From the NCBI GenBank assembly GCA_027365835.1, contig DAHXLU010000043.1, positions 1-30,900 on the forward strand: DNA of 30,900 bases, read 5' to 3'. The translations under genes and the position numbers were made by a program. Source of the stretch: JAJZMA01 sp021850405. GTDB lineage: Bacteria; Chloroflexota; Dormibacteria; Aeolococcales; Aeolococcaceae. Each line of letters starts with the position of its first letter. The first letter of the stretch is position 1. The notes beneath the pieces are model-generated. The model saw nothing but the letters and a program-made list of their open reading frames with translations. It was not told the DNA's origin and did not search any database. Below are positions 15,541 through 24,625 of the stretch, piece after piece.

Positions 15541-16542
15541 CTAAAAGGGGAACGGCTTGATAAGGGGAGGCGGCATCTTCTTCCAGGCCCTGGGATTCAG
15601 TGTATTTTTTGGGAGCTCCCCAGCCAGAGCGGAAAGCGCGTTTCGGGCGCACAACTCAGCCATGGCGCGACGGGTCTGGGTTGTAGCACTGCCAAGATGC
15701 GGAGTGAGAACCGCATTTTCACACTCGATGAGCCCTGGGGCCGGCCTGGGTTCACTTTCATATACATCCAGACCCGCGCCTCCAATAATATTCTCCCTGA
15801 GGGCAGTTACCAGGTCCTCCTCGTCCACAACCGGCCCCCGGGATGTATTGACCAGTATGGCGTTGCGCTTCATCAGCGCCAGGGTCCTAGCGTTGATCAT
15901 ATGATACGTGTCCTCCGCCAGTGGCACATGCAGCGACACCACATCAGACGCTGCAAGCAGCTCCTCGAGCGGTAGCGGCCGGGCGTCTGCCAGGTCAGGG
16001 GGTAGTTCCTTCCTTGCCCCAGCATAGACAATGTTCATTCCAAATGCCCTGGCACGACGCGCCACCGCCTGCCCAATGCGGCCCATCCCGATTATGCCAA
16101 GCGTGGCACCCTTAAGCTCAAGGCCCAGCATGTAGTCTGGCTCCCATCCTTCGAAGTGCCCCGTGTGCATGACTGTATTGCCTTCCACGATGCGCCTGGC
16201 ACACGCCAGCAGAAGGCCCATGGCACAATCAGCGGTGGCGTCGGTAAGCACCCCCGGTGTATTGGTAACGATGACTCCCCGTGAAGTAGCCGCCACCATA
16301 TCCACATTGTTGTAGCCGACAGCGTAAAGCGATACAGCCCGAAGCCTGCCCTTTCCCGCCTCAAGCACCCTGGAGGTTACCGGATCCCTAAGCTGTGCGC
16401 AGAGTACATCTACTCCCTCGGCTACAGCGGTGGCCAGTTCTGGCTCGCTTGGGATATGGCCTATAACACCAACCTCAGCGGCATCTCCCAGCCACTGGGG
16501 GGCTGGCTGAGGAAGGGGTAAGGTGAGGAGGACTTTTGGCAT
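15541..16542 (-). CDS. D-2-hydroxyacid dehydrogenase (glyoxylate/hydroxypyruvate reductase type)
   Basis: 333 residues; ATG 16542 has a perfect AGGAGG site five bases upstream. The substrate-domain signature is YAVGYNNVD (73-81), the NAD(P)-binding loop is GIIGMGRIG (149-157), and the catalytic residues are Arg235 (NTSRGP), Glu264 (YESEP) and His282 (PHLGSAT). GYNNVD and the overall pattern fit glyoxylate/hydroxypyruvate or glycerate dehydrogenases rather than PGDH, which has an extra C-terminal domain. It reduces a 2-oxoacid with NAD(P)H in the cytoplasm. With the downstream phosphatase it may handle phosphoglycolate/glycerate-type metabolites, which is inference. Confidence 0.92.
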   Translation of the reverse strand: MPKVLLTLPLPQPAPQWLGDAAEVGVIGHIPSEPELATAVAEGVDVLCAQLRDPVTSRVLEAGKGRLRAVSLYAVGYNNVDMVAATSRGVIVTNTPGVLTDATADCAMGLLLACARRIVEGNTVMHTGHFEGWEPDYMLGLELKGATLGIIGMGRIGQAVARRARAFGMNIVYAGARKELPPDLADARPLPLEELLAASDVVSLHVPLAEDTYHMINARTLALMKRNAILVNTSRGPVVDEEDLVTALRENIIGGAGLDVYESEPRPAPGLIECENAVLTPHLGSATTQTRRAMAELCARNALSALAGELPKNTLNPRAWKKMPPPLIKPFPF

Positions 16543-16708
16543 GATGCCTCCTACCTTAGCCTAATGCAGGGGTGCTGCACAAAACTGTTTTGCGCCAGGA
16601 GCACGAAAAAGCGGAGCCAAAGGGTTCGGCTGGAAGGAGGACTCTCCGGGAAGGGGGAGAGAGGAGGAGACGGAGACCATAAGGCGTGTCTGGGGTGGCG
16701 CAGCTACT

Positions 16709-17026
16709 CTAGGCAGACGGTCTGGTCTCGTGCTCACTGGAGCCATCCACCTTCTGGTACACGCGCCTGCCGGTAGCTACGTCCAGATAGACACGGATTG
16801 TTTCCCTGGTCACCGGGTCGACAAAAACCTCATCTGTGGGGGTTAGCTGGTCAGGGACAGGCTCGTTCAAGCCTGCGCCTTCTGGATACCGGACCACCGT
16901 GCCACGACCCGAGGAGGTGGTTTTCTTCGGCAGCTTGTTGCCTGTGTAACGGTCTAACCCAGCTATGGCTGCCACCAGGCCAGCGCCAAGCACGAGAGCA
17001 ACGACGGCAAGGATGAGAACAGGCAA
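16709..17026 (-). CDS. Small membrane-anchored protein
   Basis: 105 residues. An N-terminal membrane helix (about 2-24) is followed by a soluble part with DEVFVDPVTRETIRVYLD and GRRVYQKVDG. It starts at TTG 17026, 14 bases after the YbjQ-family stop and without a clear ribosome site, so it probably depends on coupling to that gene. I do not recognise the family; the VDP.T....VY.D..TG pattern suggests a small beta-hairpin domain. Confidence 0.65.
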   Translation of the reverse strand: MPVLILAVVALVLGAGLVAAIAGLDRYTGNKLPKKTTSSGRGTVVRYPEGAGLNEPVPDQLTPTDEVFVDPVTRETIRVYLDVATGRRVYQKVDGSSEHETRPSA

Positions 17027-17040
17027 CGATCTGGTGGGTT

Positions 17041-17364
17041 TTAGGCTTCGGGCTCAGTTATGACTGCAGTGCCGTAGGCTACTACCTCAGACATGGTCTG
17101 CCCAATTTCGGAGGAGTCAAAGCGCATCATCACTATGGCCGTGGCGCCCATAGCGGTTGCTGACTCACACATACGATCCACCGCCTGGCGGCGGGTATCC
17201 TCGAGCAGCTTGGTGTACGAGCGCACCTCACCCCCGGTTATCGATTTCAGGGAGGCCATCAGGTTGCCTCCAATAGCGCGGCTGCGCACCGTTACGCCAA
17301 ACACGTGCCCAAGCGTTTTTTTGACCCTAAGACCCGGGAGGTTCTCTGTGATGGAAACTATCAT
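17041..17364 (-). CDS. YbjQ/UPF0145 family protein
   Basis: 107 residues, matching the usual length of YbjQ family proteins. Typical features are the N-terminal LPGLRVKKTLGHVFGVTVRS, the central GGEVRSYTKLLEDTRRQAVDRM and MGATAIVMMRFDSSEIG near the end. Members form oligomeric rings and are annotated as heavy-metal-binding-like domains, but their role is not established. ATG 17364 has an AGGAGG ribosome site. It is followed by the small membrane protein in the same unit. Confidence 0.92.
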   Translation of the reverse strand: MIVSITENLPGLRVKKTLGHVFGVTVRSRAIGGNLMASLKSITGGEVRSYTKLLEDTRRQAVDRMCESATAMGATAIVMMRFDSSEIGQTMSEVVAYGTAVITEPEA

Positions 17365-17592
17365 CCTTGCCTCCTTTGGCAGCCGGCTACTGGAACTGCG
17401 GCCCCAGAGCAGTATATGGTTTTATTCATACCCGGGGGTCATCGTGGGCAGCTACAGAAGTGGGACCAGGATCAGGGACCAGCAAGTCATCTGCAGGAGG
17501 CTGAAAAGGTGGCACAGGGTACCAACCGGATCCGGGTTACACTTTGGTTACTAATGACCCTACGCCCTTCTGCTGGATAGAGTTAAGTTGGA

Positions 17593-18237
17593 ATGATGAA
17601 GACGTATAGGCATAAGGCGCATGACCGGGGGCAGGTAGTGGTACTTTTTGCACTGCTACTTCCCATGATCCTGATTTTTGTCTCTTTTTCCATTGGGGTC
17701 GAGATGTGGTTTTCCGCCAGAAGTCACCTGGACGAGGCCACAATCACGGCTGCACTCGCTGCAGCAGACCAGTCCTGCATGAGCAGCTATCAGAACACCA
17801 CGCCCTATGCAACCCCCAGCTCTCCCCCCTATCCCTGCTACCTGAACAACATTCTCCCTCCCGCCGGGGGCGCGACAGTCATCCCGTACAACACCGCCGC
17901 CGAAAATGCGGTTTACGCAACGCTATTTGCTGAGTATCCAGGTAGGACGATCACCAAATGCTCCGCTTCCTCATCTGCGGCCACATGCCAGGGGATGGCC
18001 TCTGGCTCTGCAACCGTGGTTTACCAGGTGGAGTATATGGGTAGTTCTGGCGCTTTCGGACCTACCCCAGCATGGGTGTCCGCAAGCTGCTCAGCAGCCA
18101 CACCATATGTGGTAGAGCTGCAGGCAAACGTATGGATGGATTTTGCACCAGCCATTCCCCAGTTCGCTGGACCCACTACCCTGCTTATGGAAAGCAGTCA
18201 TGATGCGCTGGGTTGCCTTGGCGGTGTCACACCGTAG
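17593..18237 (+). CDS. TadG/TadE-like pilus-associated protein
   Basis: 214 residues. The N-terminus DRGQVVVLFALLLPMILIFVSFSIGVEMWF (about 11-40) is the TadE/TadG pattern: a charged start, Gly-Gln, then a membrane helix. The next segment (ARSHLDEATITAALAAADQ) is the usual helix after the anchor. The remaining domain is extracytoplasmic, rich in Tyr, Pro and Ala and with about eight cysteines, which could form disulfides outside the cell. Such proteins are minor pilins or pilus-tip/base components of Tad systems. It is alone on the plus strand, facing the tyrosine-rich gene. The start is ATG 17593 or the next ATG. Confidence 0.78.
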   Translation: MMKTYRHKAHDRGQVVVLFALLLPMILIFVSFSIGVEMWFSARSHLDEATITAALAAADQSCMSSYQNTTPYATPSSPPYPCYLNNILPPAGGATVIPYNTAAENAVYATLFAEYPGRTITKCSASSSAATCQGMASGSATVVYQVEYMGSSGAFGPTPAWVSASCSAATPYVVELQANVWMDFAPAIPQFAGPTTLLMESSHDALGCLGGVTP

Positions 18238-18688
18238 CAAGTCGAGGCGAGCTGAATACCCTGCCTACATCTTCTCCTGCACGCTGATGCGGCAGTACTG
18301 AGCGCCCGGCTCTGCTCATGCCACCTGGTGGCGGCCAGAACAAGCAAGGAAGTCCGTGAAGTATCCATCCCCCACAGATCGGTCCCCTCCCAGACGGCCA
18401 AAGCATGCATGCAACGCCGGGCCCCAAGTACCACCCCCTGGAGCGACGGGCCGCAGCAAGCCCGGTGACGCAGTCACAGCTCATGTCTAGAAAGACAGTT
18501 CACCTTGATGGCGACCCAAATTCAGCCCCTGCAGTAAAGCTACCGCACAGCCTGCATCGGCACCCAGGATAACCCTTTCCCCGCCAGAGCTATATCACGC
18601 GAGTGGTCGCACTGTATCCGCTGTCCGGTGCACTCCCAGGCTCGCGCGCCTCCATACGCAAGAGCCTGGGACCAGCCTGGCTGCTGTC
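18238..18688. other. Gene-free stretch between convergent genes
   Basis: 451 bases between the convergent TadG-like and tyrosine-rich genes. No coding frame on either strand looks real. The only clear structure is the hairpin at 18634-18671. Confidence 0.6.
18634..18671 (-). terminator. 10-bp hairpin after the tyrosine-rich gene
   Basis: TCCCAGGCTC (18634-18643) and GAGCCTGGGA (18662-18671) form a perfect 10-bp stem with an 18-base loop. It begins 17 bases beyond the stop of the minus-strand tyrosine-rich gene. There is no T tract on either side. Position suggests a transcript end or 3' stabiliser. Confidence 0.45.
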
Positions 18689-20560
18689 CTAACTTGAAGC
18701 AGCCTGACTCTGATACACAGGCACCTGAATGGACACATTGGTATAGGCATACACCGTAAATGACTTTACGTTGTAGTTGACTACATTGGGAGTCAGTACT
18801 GCCAGCGTGTAGGGGAGCAGCACAGGTGTCACAGTCTGGTAGGTAAATGGCACACCGTAGGACGCTGTATAGGAGTAGGTGGTACCTCCGGTACCAGACG
18901 CTGTAAAGCCTGTTAGATACCGGTGGGGTGACTGTGCGTACACACCGGTCGTATAATACCCATGGTACGAGTAGGCCGAGCCGTACATGTTGTACATCAA
19001 GACATAACACGTACTGGCTGTGCAGTAACCGTCCGGGCCTGGCTCATCATGCCCGTAGGGCCCATATGAACTGTACTCATATCCCGAGTATGACCCGGTT
19101 ACCCGACCTGGATACCAGGTAGAAAACCAGTAGTCAGGATAGACGTCAGCCCAGTAGACCGGGTACTGGTTGGTATAGCTCAATGTCTCGGGCACCTGAG
19201 ATGTGACGGTGGTCGATGGCACAATGTTTGACGAGGCCGTCATCGCTTCATCATGCACCCAGATCTGCAGGATCGGCGCAGGAACTGGCCGCACCAGCTG
19301 GCTCCACGTGCATGGCAAGGATCCCTCCGGCGAAAGATCCGAAGCTGGTGGCCCCACCGGCCCTTCATCGGCAGGCACACATTCCAGAACCGGCGTGGTC
19401 ACAGTTGGGTAGGTGATCTGTATCGTCTGATACGGGTATGAAGCAGTGTAGCCGAAGTACTGGACCGCCGTATATGGAGAGAGCCACCTATGGGTATAGT
19501 AAACCGTCTCGTAATGCAGGTAGTAATCGGTCACAGACTGGGTATACGAGTTCCACGTGTACTGAGTGTAGTAATTGGTATAGCTGTAATAGCTCTGCCA
19601 GAGACAGTTGCTCTGACCGCAGTAGTTGTAGCCCCAAAAAACTGGATACCATCCCGTACCATAGGGCACGTACCCACCGCCAGTGTAGTCAACCGTTGTC
19701 GAGGTAGTGTAGGCATGGGAATAACTGAGAGTACTCGACAGAACGTGATTGGCAGTATACGACTTGGTGTAATAGGCCGTATAGGTGCCAGTATGTGGGA
19801 TGGGGGTCTGCTGCTCGTAGGTGTAGGTGTGGACCACCATCTGTTCATTGGTGGCAGGATCGCTTGCCTGCCACTCTATGCAAAGAGTGGCGGGAAGTGA
19901 ATCAATGTTGGCAGGCTGGCTATCCAGGTTGGAGAGCGCTGGAGTCGATGAACACGCATTGTTAGTACCAGGATTACCAGTAACAACCTGCGCATAGGCG
20001 CAGCTGGAGGTACTGGTTGGACCAATGTACGTGTGGGTTATAGCCAGTGGGGAGGTCGGCTCTGACAAGATGTAAAACGGGGCCACAAACACATTGTTTG
20101 TGCCACCAAGCAGCGAAACCTCAATCGGACTGCTGGAGTTCTGCCCCGTCATACAGGTGTCGTTCCAGTTCATGGTCGCACTGATCGCGTTCCACGTCGC
20201 AGAATTGACAGTGGTTCCACCACTGGACGTCACATAGGTCTTGATTGGATTGGCCACAAAGAGGCAGATCTGCTCAGGATAATTGTTGAGCGCCCTGGTC
20301 GGGGCTATCCAGTATTCGTAGTCCCAGGACGCAACCGCGTAGTAATCACTAGGAGAAGGATAATATGACAGGCTCCCGGTGGCAGGCATGGAAGCTGGTG
20401 TTACGCCACCAGGGGCTGCCAGTGGCGGCGCTGCCAGCGGGTAGGGCGGACTCGACCCACATGCATTTCCTGCAGCCGCTACTGAAGTTATCCCACCACC
20501 AACGCCATATGACAACCCAGCCACAAGAAGAGCCAGGGCCAGGAACATCGTTTTCTTCAT
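18689..20560 (-). CDS. Secreted tyrosine/threonine-rich surface protein
   Basis: 623 residues. The ATG at 20560 has a GGAGAG ribosome site, and an N-terminal signal peptide (MKKTMFLALALLVAGLSYG, cleavage likely near AAAG at 30) sends it out of the cell. By my count about 75 residues (12%) are Tyr, concentrated in residues 265-400 and 470-580 with YY, SYTNYY and DYYLHY clusters. Thr and Ser are also abundant, Lys is almost absent after the signal, and paired cysteines occur throughout. There is no sorting motif or C-terminal membrane helix. It lies among TadE/TadG-like genes, upstream of which two TadE genes run in the same direction, so it may be a pilus-associated adhesin or matrix protein. 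I recognise no family. Confidence 0.8.
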   Translation of the reverse strand: MKKTMFLALALLVAGLSYGVGGGITSVAAAGNACGSSPPYPLAAPPLAAPGGVTPASMPATGSLSYYPSPSDYYAVASWDYEYWIAPTRALNNYPEQICLFVANPIKTYVTSSGGTTVNSATWNAISATMNWNDTCMTGQNSSSPIEVSLLGGTNNVFVAPFYILSEPTSPLAITHTYIGPTSTSSCAYAQVVTGNPGTNNACSSTPALSNLDSQPANIDSLPATLCIEWQASDPATNEQMVVHTYTYEQQTPIPHTGTYTAYYTKSYTANHVLSSTLSYSHAYTTSTTVDYTGGGYVPYGTGWYPVFWGYNYCGQSNCLWQSYYSYTNYYTQYTWNSYTQSVTDYYLHYETVYYTHRWLSPYTAVQYFGYTASYPYQTIQITYPTVTTPVLECVPADEGPVGPPASDLSPEGSLPCTWSQLVRPVPAPILQIWVHDEAMTASSNIVPSTTVTSQVPETLSYTNQYPVYWADVYPDYWFSTWYPGRVTGSYSGYEYSSYGPYGHDEPGPDGYCTASTCYVLMYNMYGSAYSYHGYYTTGVYAQSPHRYLTGFTASGTGGTTYSYTASYGVPFTYQTVTPVLLPYTLAVLTPNVVNYNVKSFTVYAYTNVSIQVPVYQSQAASS

Positions 20561-20687
20561 CGTCTACTCTCCGCCATGCAACAGGACCTTCCAGATCCCT
20601 ATGAGTACGTCTGAGCGTCGCCACTTACTAGTGCCCATGCGCCAATCCTAGCGCCCCTCAGCATGATTGGATCAGACAGTCGTGTAA

Positions 20688-20701
20688 CAATTGCGCAATT
20701 G
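20688..20701. repeat. 14-bp perfect palindrome upstream of the tyrosine-rich gene
   Basis: CAATTGCGCAATTG is a perfect dyad. It lies 128 bases before the start of the tyrosine-rich gene and 147 bases after the TadE stop. It could be an operator for a dimeric repressor. Palindromes of this length may also occur by chance in 31 kb. Confidence 0.35.
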
Positions 20702-20847
20702 CCTCCCCCTCCACCCGGGTGCCAGGAGACTGGGACCTGAGGGATCAGGCGCAACGGTCACGGCCCGATCCAGCCCTGGCCAGCCGCAAACCACATGGAA
20801 TCGCAGCCCTACCCGGAAAATGCGGAGCAGGAGGACCTGGAGGAGGT

Positions 20848-21318
20848 TCAGCAGACGACACTCACCCCAGAGCCAGAAACACAGCGGTAGGGCTCTATCT
20901 GGGCTGCCGCCACTGCCTTTATGGGAATGCTGCTGAATATCGGTGACCAGCTCAGGTCCACAGTGGCCTTTCCTGTCACCGCGACAATACCGCCGTTGTA
21001 ATCAGGAGGCGGTCCATTGGAACAGGCGATTGAAATCGACGCTGAGGAACCCAGTGACCCGGTTCCTCCCTCACGAGAACCGAGGGCGGCGTTGAAAGCA
21101 CTCTGCACATCTCCCTGCCCCGAGCCCCCGGAGACGCAGGGTGAGTTACTGTCCCTTGCGCCCACCAGGACCGCATTGGTCACAGCATTCTGCAGCTGGT
21201 TCTGGGTCACCACATAGGTCTGGGCCGTGATCGTTCCAAGGACAAGAGCGATCAGAACCGGCAGAATAAGAGCCATTTCAACGAGCGCCTGCCCACCTGC
21301 CCTGGACCGTCTATCCAT
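20848..21318 (-). CDS. tadE: TadE-like minor pilin, second of pair
   Basis: 156 residues. The N-terminus MDRRSRAGGQALVEMALILPVLIALVLGTI has the TadE signature: basic start, Gly-Gln-x-Leu-Val-Glu, then one membrane helix (about 10-30). The following helix (TQNQLQNAVTNAVLVGARD) and an extracytoplasmic beta domain with four Cys complete it. TadE proteins are pseudopilins/minor pilins of Flp pili. Its ATG shares one base with the stop of the preceding TadE gene (TAATG at 21320-21316), so the two are translated together. Confidence 0.85.
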   Translation of the reverse strand: MDRRSRAGGQALVEMALILPVLIALVLGTITAQTYVVTQNQLQNAVTNAVLVGARDSNSPCVSGGSGQGDVQSAFNAALGSREGGTGSLGSSASISIACSNGPPPDYNGGIVAVTGKATVDLSWSPIFSSIPIKAVAAAQIEPYRCVSGSGVSVVC

Positions 21319-21848
21319 TACGCAAACCCCTGGATTGTGGCCTGGGCTGTACTGTTCACGGGAAGCAGCTGCCCGATAACTGGAATTGGAGTGGGAGAAG
21401 GCATCCAGCCTGAAATGGTGACTGTAATTACGGTGCTCGTCCCAGACGTGGCAGAGGTGGCACAAAGAAACATCTTGTAGGCAACCTTTGGCGGAGCGGC
21501 AGGCGGACAGGCATAAACCAGGTGATGGGGCGAGACATCCACCGCTGCCAGCATGCTCTCGTGGATCGCTGTTACCGCCTGGGCCTCAGCAGTAGCGGTA
21601 TAGGTGGCCCCAGAAGCTGAATAACCGGCAACGTACGTTGCCTCCTGGACAACAAACTGGGCGCTGGCGTTGTAGAGCTCCCACATAAAAAGCAGAATCC
21701 CGCCCAGGATCAGGAAGATAAAGACAGGGAAAATGAGTGCAAACTCAACCATACCCTGCCCGTCGCAGCGGCGTCTGCGTGGAGTTGACCCCAGCGACCT
21801 GAAGGCTGCGCCCACCGTAAACCCGCCCTCACCCAAATCCTTGTACAT
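21318..21848 (-). CDS. tadE: TadE-like minor pilin, first of pair
   Basis: About 176 residues from ATG 21848. The signature is RRRRCDGQGMVEFALIFPVFIFLILGGILLF, that is basic residues, GQGMVEFAL and a membrane helix, followed by NASAQFVVQEATYVAGYSASG. The rest is a short extracytoplasmic domain with two or three Cys. The exact start is uncertain: ATG 21890 and ATG 21848 lack a ribosome site, while GTG 21815 follows GGTGAGGG. It overlaps the second TadE by one base. The pair presumably forms a hetero-oligomeric minor pilin complex with the TadG-like protein nearby. Confidence 0.85.
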   Translation of the reverse strand: MYKDLGEGGFTVGAAFRSLGSTPRRRRCDGQGMVEFALIFPVFIFLILGGILLFMWELYNASAQFVVQEATYVAGYSASGATYTATAEAQAVTAIHESMLAAVDVSPHHLVYACPPAAPPKVAYKMFLCATSATSGTSTVITVTISGWMPSPTPIPVIGQLLPVNSTAQATIQGFA

Positions 21849-22058
21849 ACCGTAATTGGAACATGCCCGACAGACAATTAGAAGCGCCATGCGGTAACTG
21901 CTCTGTTACAGTTGTGCGCTCCTCAGGAGAGCCCGCTCTGTTTCATGAGATGGGCTTTCATACACATGGCAAGCGGAGCCTGCCGCCAACCAGAATGCCA
22001 GCCCCACCAGCGTGGAGGTGCGGCCCAGCGGGGCCTCCCGAATCCTGAACCCGCGGGC

Positions 22059-22661
22059 TCAGAGCCCAGGCGGTGCGGGAAAGTCTGCGGCAAGAATCTG
22101 TCCGCTGGAGGCGCTAACAAAAAAGGCCAGCGAGGAGATCGAAGTTGGCACGGGAGGTGGCGTATTGCCGGAGGACGCTCCCGCAGTAGCCGACGGTGCA
22201 GGGCCCGGCGGGGGAGGCGAGAACTTGCCAGTAGCAACCACAACCCACACCTGTGCCGGCACCGGAGCCCCACTTGCTGGATGGAGATCAGATGACACCT
22301 GTGAATACGGGAAGAGTTTGGCGCTGTATGAGACCTTGCCCGCAGGGTGCCAGGCCTGCTCTACTGCAGCAGTCGCTGTAGCGATGGCAGCAGCACTGGA
22401 TACAGAGGGACTGGCGGTAGCCACTGGTGCAGGGGGGACAGGTTTATGTTTTACTGGCTGTGCACCACACCCAGCTGCCAGCAGCCCTCCAAGACAAACC
22501 ACCACAAACATCCATCCTGCCTTGTCTGTACCGGTGCGCAAGGCAGCCGTGAAGGGTATGGCCGCAGACTTAGAGCTGGCAGACAGCGACCGTCTGTTAG
22601 TGGAAAAGAGCATACCGTAGATCATAACAAGCGATAGTACTGGGAATCGTCGCTGTTGCAT
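22059..22661 (-). CDS. Predicted lipoprotein upstream of the TadE pair
   Basis: Up to 200 residues. A hydrophobic segment MFVVVCLGGLLAAGCG ends in a lipobox (LAAGC), so the mature protein should be lipid-anchored. The N-terminal 50 residues before it are unusually long; true starts nearer the signal include TTG at RTGTDKAG or ATG 22511, which has an AGGA site. The mature part is Pro/Ala/Ser-rich with a short conserved-looking core (AWHPAGKVSYSAKLFPYSQVSSDL and QVWVVVATGKFSP). It lies about 210 bases before the TadE genes on the same strand and may be part of that unit. Family not recognised. Confidence 0.65.
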   Translation of the reverse strand: MQQRRFPVLSLVMIYGMLFSTNRRSLSASSKSAAIPFTAALRTGTDKAGWMFVVVCLGGLLAAGCGAQPVKHKPVPPAPVATASPSVSSAAAIATATAAVEQAWHPAGKVSYSAKLFPYSQVSSDLHPASGAPVPAQVWVVVATGKFSPPPPGPAPSATAGASSGNTPPPVPTSISSLAFFVSASSGQILAADFPAPPGL

Positions 22662-22846
22662 AACTGTAAATCAGGCCAGGCTTCCCCTATGCCAATGGCC
22701 AGGTGCGAGGACTGGGCACTGGCCCCGGCCTGGAGGTAGGGCCCTGGGCCAGGGTGTACTGGCCATGCCCATCCAGGGAAGGAGGGTATGGAGACGCGAG
22801 AACTGCACAGGTGGGACCTGCCCTGGCACGGTCTCTTTTCCTGCAG

Positions 22847-24425
22847 CTACAGCCCTATCGCCCTGCCTGCGAGAGCAACCGGCAGGACCCCGGTGGCAGC
22901 GATGGAGTCATGAAAGCCGGGCTCGCTACCTCCTTTTTCCAGCCAGGCCACCCGTAGCTGCTGGATCGCAAGTGCTCCGGTCAGATATGCAGAAGCCTGG
23001 GTCGGCCAGGCACAGTATCTGGCCACTTCTGCTTTTGCCACTGCAAGAGGCAGGCGGCCTTTTCCTGCATTATCCTTATCGCATCCTGAGGTAGCAGGCC
23101 CCCACAATAGAGCCCACAGTCCACCTCTACCCTTACCGCCCGGAACCGGCGCGCGCGCAGATAACCGGAGCGCCCAAGAGGATCGAAAAAGCCGTGCTCA
23201 TCCATCACTTTCTCGGCGTACAACGCCCAGCCCTCGACAAAGTAGGTGCTGGCACGCAGCTTGCGCAGTAGTCGTGCGCCTGCAGCTGTCATAAAGTGCC
23301 AGTGGTGTCCTGGGTAAGCCTCATGCACAGCTGTCGTAGGAATGTCAGCGTAGGAGTTTCCGGCCAGAAGATCTGCTATCTCCTCCGGGGAAGCGCCCTG
23401 CGGGGGCCAGGGCACCATGAACCTGCCGGTGCGGCTTGTGCCAAAGAGTGGGGGGGCCACATAACAGGCAGCCGACAGTGTCTCCCGCCACGCAAGGGGA
23501 GCAGGTTCAGCCAGACACTGGCCTCCTGGGCAGCGGAGGCTCTGCCTGACTCATCGGTAAACCTGCGCGCCTTTTCCGTAGTAGCGGTATATGCCGCAAG
23601 CTTCTACTGTGGATCCCCGGGCCCCTCTCCCGCATCCCTGTACCCATCTTTCAGAATGCGTTCATTCTTTTCAAGCTCACTCCCAAGCTCATCAGATACC
23701 GTCTTGGCGCGCAACGCAAGCTGGACAGGTGTCGTAGCAAGCAGCTCCGCCCGGCAAAGCAGATCTGTATACCGACCCTCTCCAAAGGCAAAATCGCCCC
23801 TTGCCTTTGGGGAAAGGCCTTCCAGGAAACGCGCAAATCGCAAGGAGGCCTCTGCTGCCTGGCCCGCAGCCGTCTGCAGTTTCCACGCCAGCTGCCCATC
23901 CTCCACCGGCTGAGGCAACAGCTCGCCCAGAAACTGCGCATTCGCGCGGGCTGCCTTCAGCTCCCGCTCCACCAGCAGGCGGCTGGCAGATTCTGGCTGG
24001 AGGTTCGTCATTCCCTGCTCGAGGAGATCCGGGATCTGCTTGAACCGGGAATGAACGGACGTAACGCGCGCGCCTTCATCTGCAGCAGGCATCAAAAAGA
24101 GTGCAAGAACGCCATCGGCAGCTTTTCCGTACGGTTCCGGTGACCTCCTCCAGGCAGCAAAATCCGCCGCAATCTCCTCCCTGGCAAGGGCGCAAAGCAA
24201 TAGCTCCCGGTCTATCTGCTCATCCTTCGACAGGGCATCGACTGGAAGCGCTGTAACTGCCTCCTGCCAGCCAGCAACATCGCGCGCCCACTGCCCAAAA
24301 GCAGCCTCCCCCAGATCCGGCAGCTCCCCATCGTGACCAGCGACGCCCAGATAGGTAGCACTGACCGGATGTCTGGTGAGACAGGCAGCCATAAAGCGCT
24401 CTGCCAGGGCCTTAAAGGCGAGCAT
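22847..24425 (-). pseudogene. Decayed DUF885 paralogue with one nonsense and two frameshift lesions
   Basis: Compared with the intact paralogue at 26658-28265, similarity runs end to end but in three frames. Residues 1-273 read from ATG 24425 to an in-frame TAG at 23604-23606, where the intact copy has Glu before MLAAYTA. After the TAG the same frame continues (LAAYTATTEKARRF) until about 23515-23525, where one base is missing. The second frame then carries EPAPLAWRETLS and the HEAYPGHHWH motif. Near 23053-23060 a single G is missing (GCCGCC for GCCGGCC), shifting to the third frame with LPLAVAKAEVARYCAWPTQ to the end. Three independent lesions argue for a genuine pseudogene, though homopolymer-free sequencing errors cannot be fully ruled out. 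Confidence 0.88.
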
Positions 24426-24625
24426 CTCACCTATGGATACCGCGCGTCACTGGGACTGGAGGTGAAGCCGGGTGGGCAAGGAGGAAGCACGCCATGCCAT
24501 AGCTGCTGCAACAAGGTGGTTGGGGCGAGCAAAACCCGGGCGATGGCAACCCAGGACAGGAAAGCCTGGGAAGGGGACCTGCTGCAACAAGAGCAGCAAG
24601 GGGCGAAAAGAGCAAAACGGCAAAC

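Noticed and set aside
18203..18484. Minus-strand Trp/Gly/Cys-rich frames after the TadG-like gene
   Set aside because: Composition typical of chance frames in GC-rich DNA, no start signal and no domain pattern.
22981..23460. Separate small DUF885-like gene
   Set aside because: It is the middle part of the frameshifted pseudogene; both ends align directly with the intact copy in adjoining frames.
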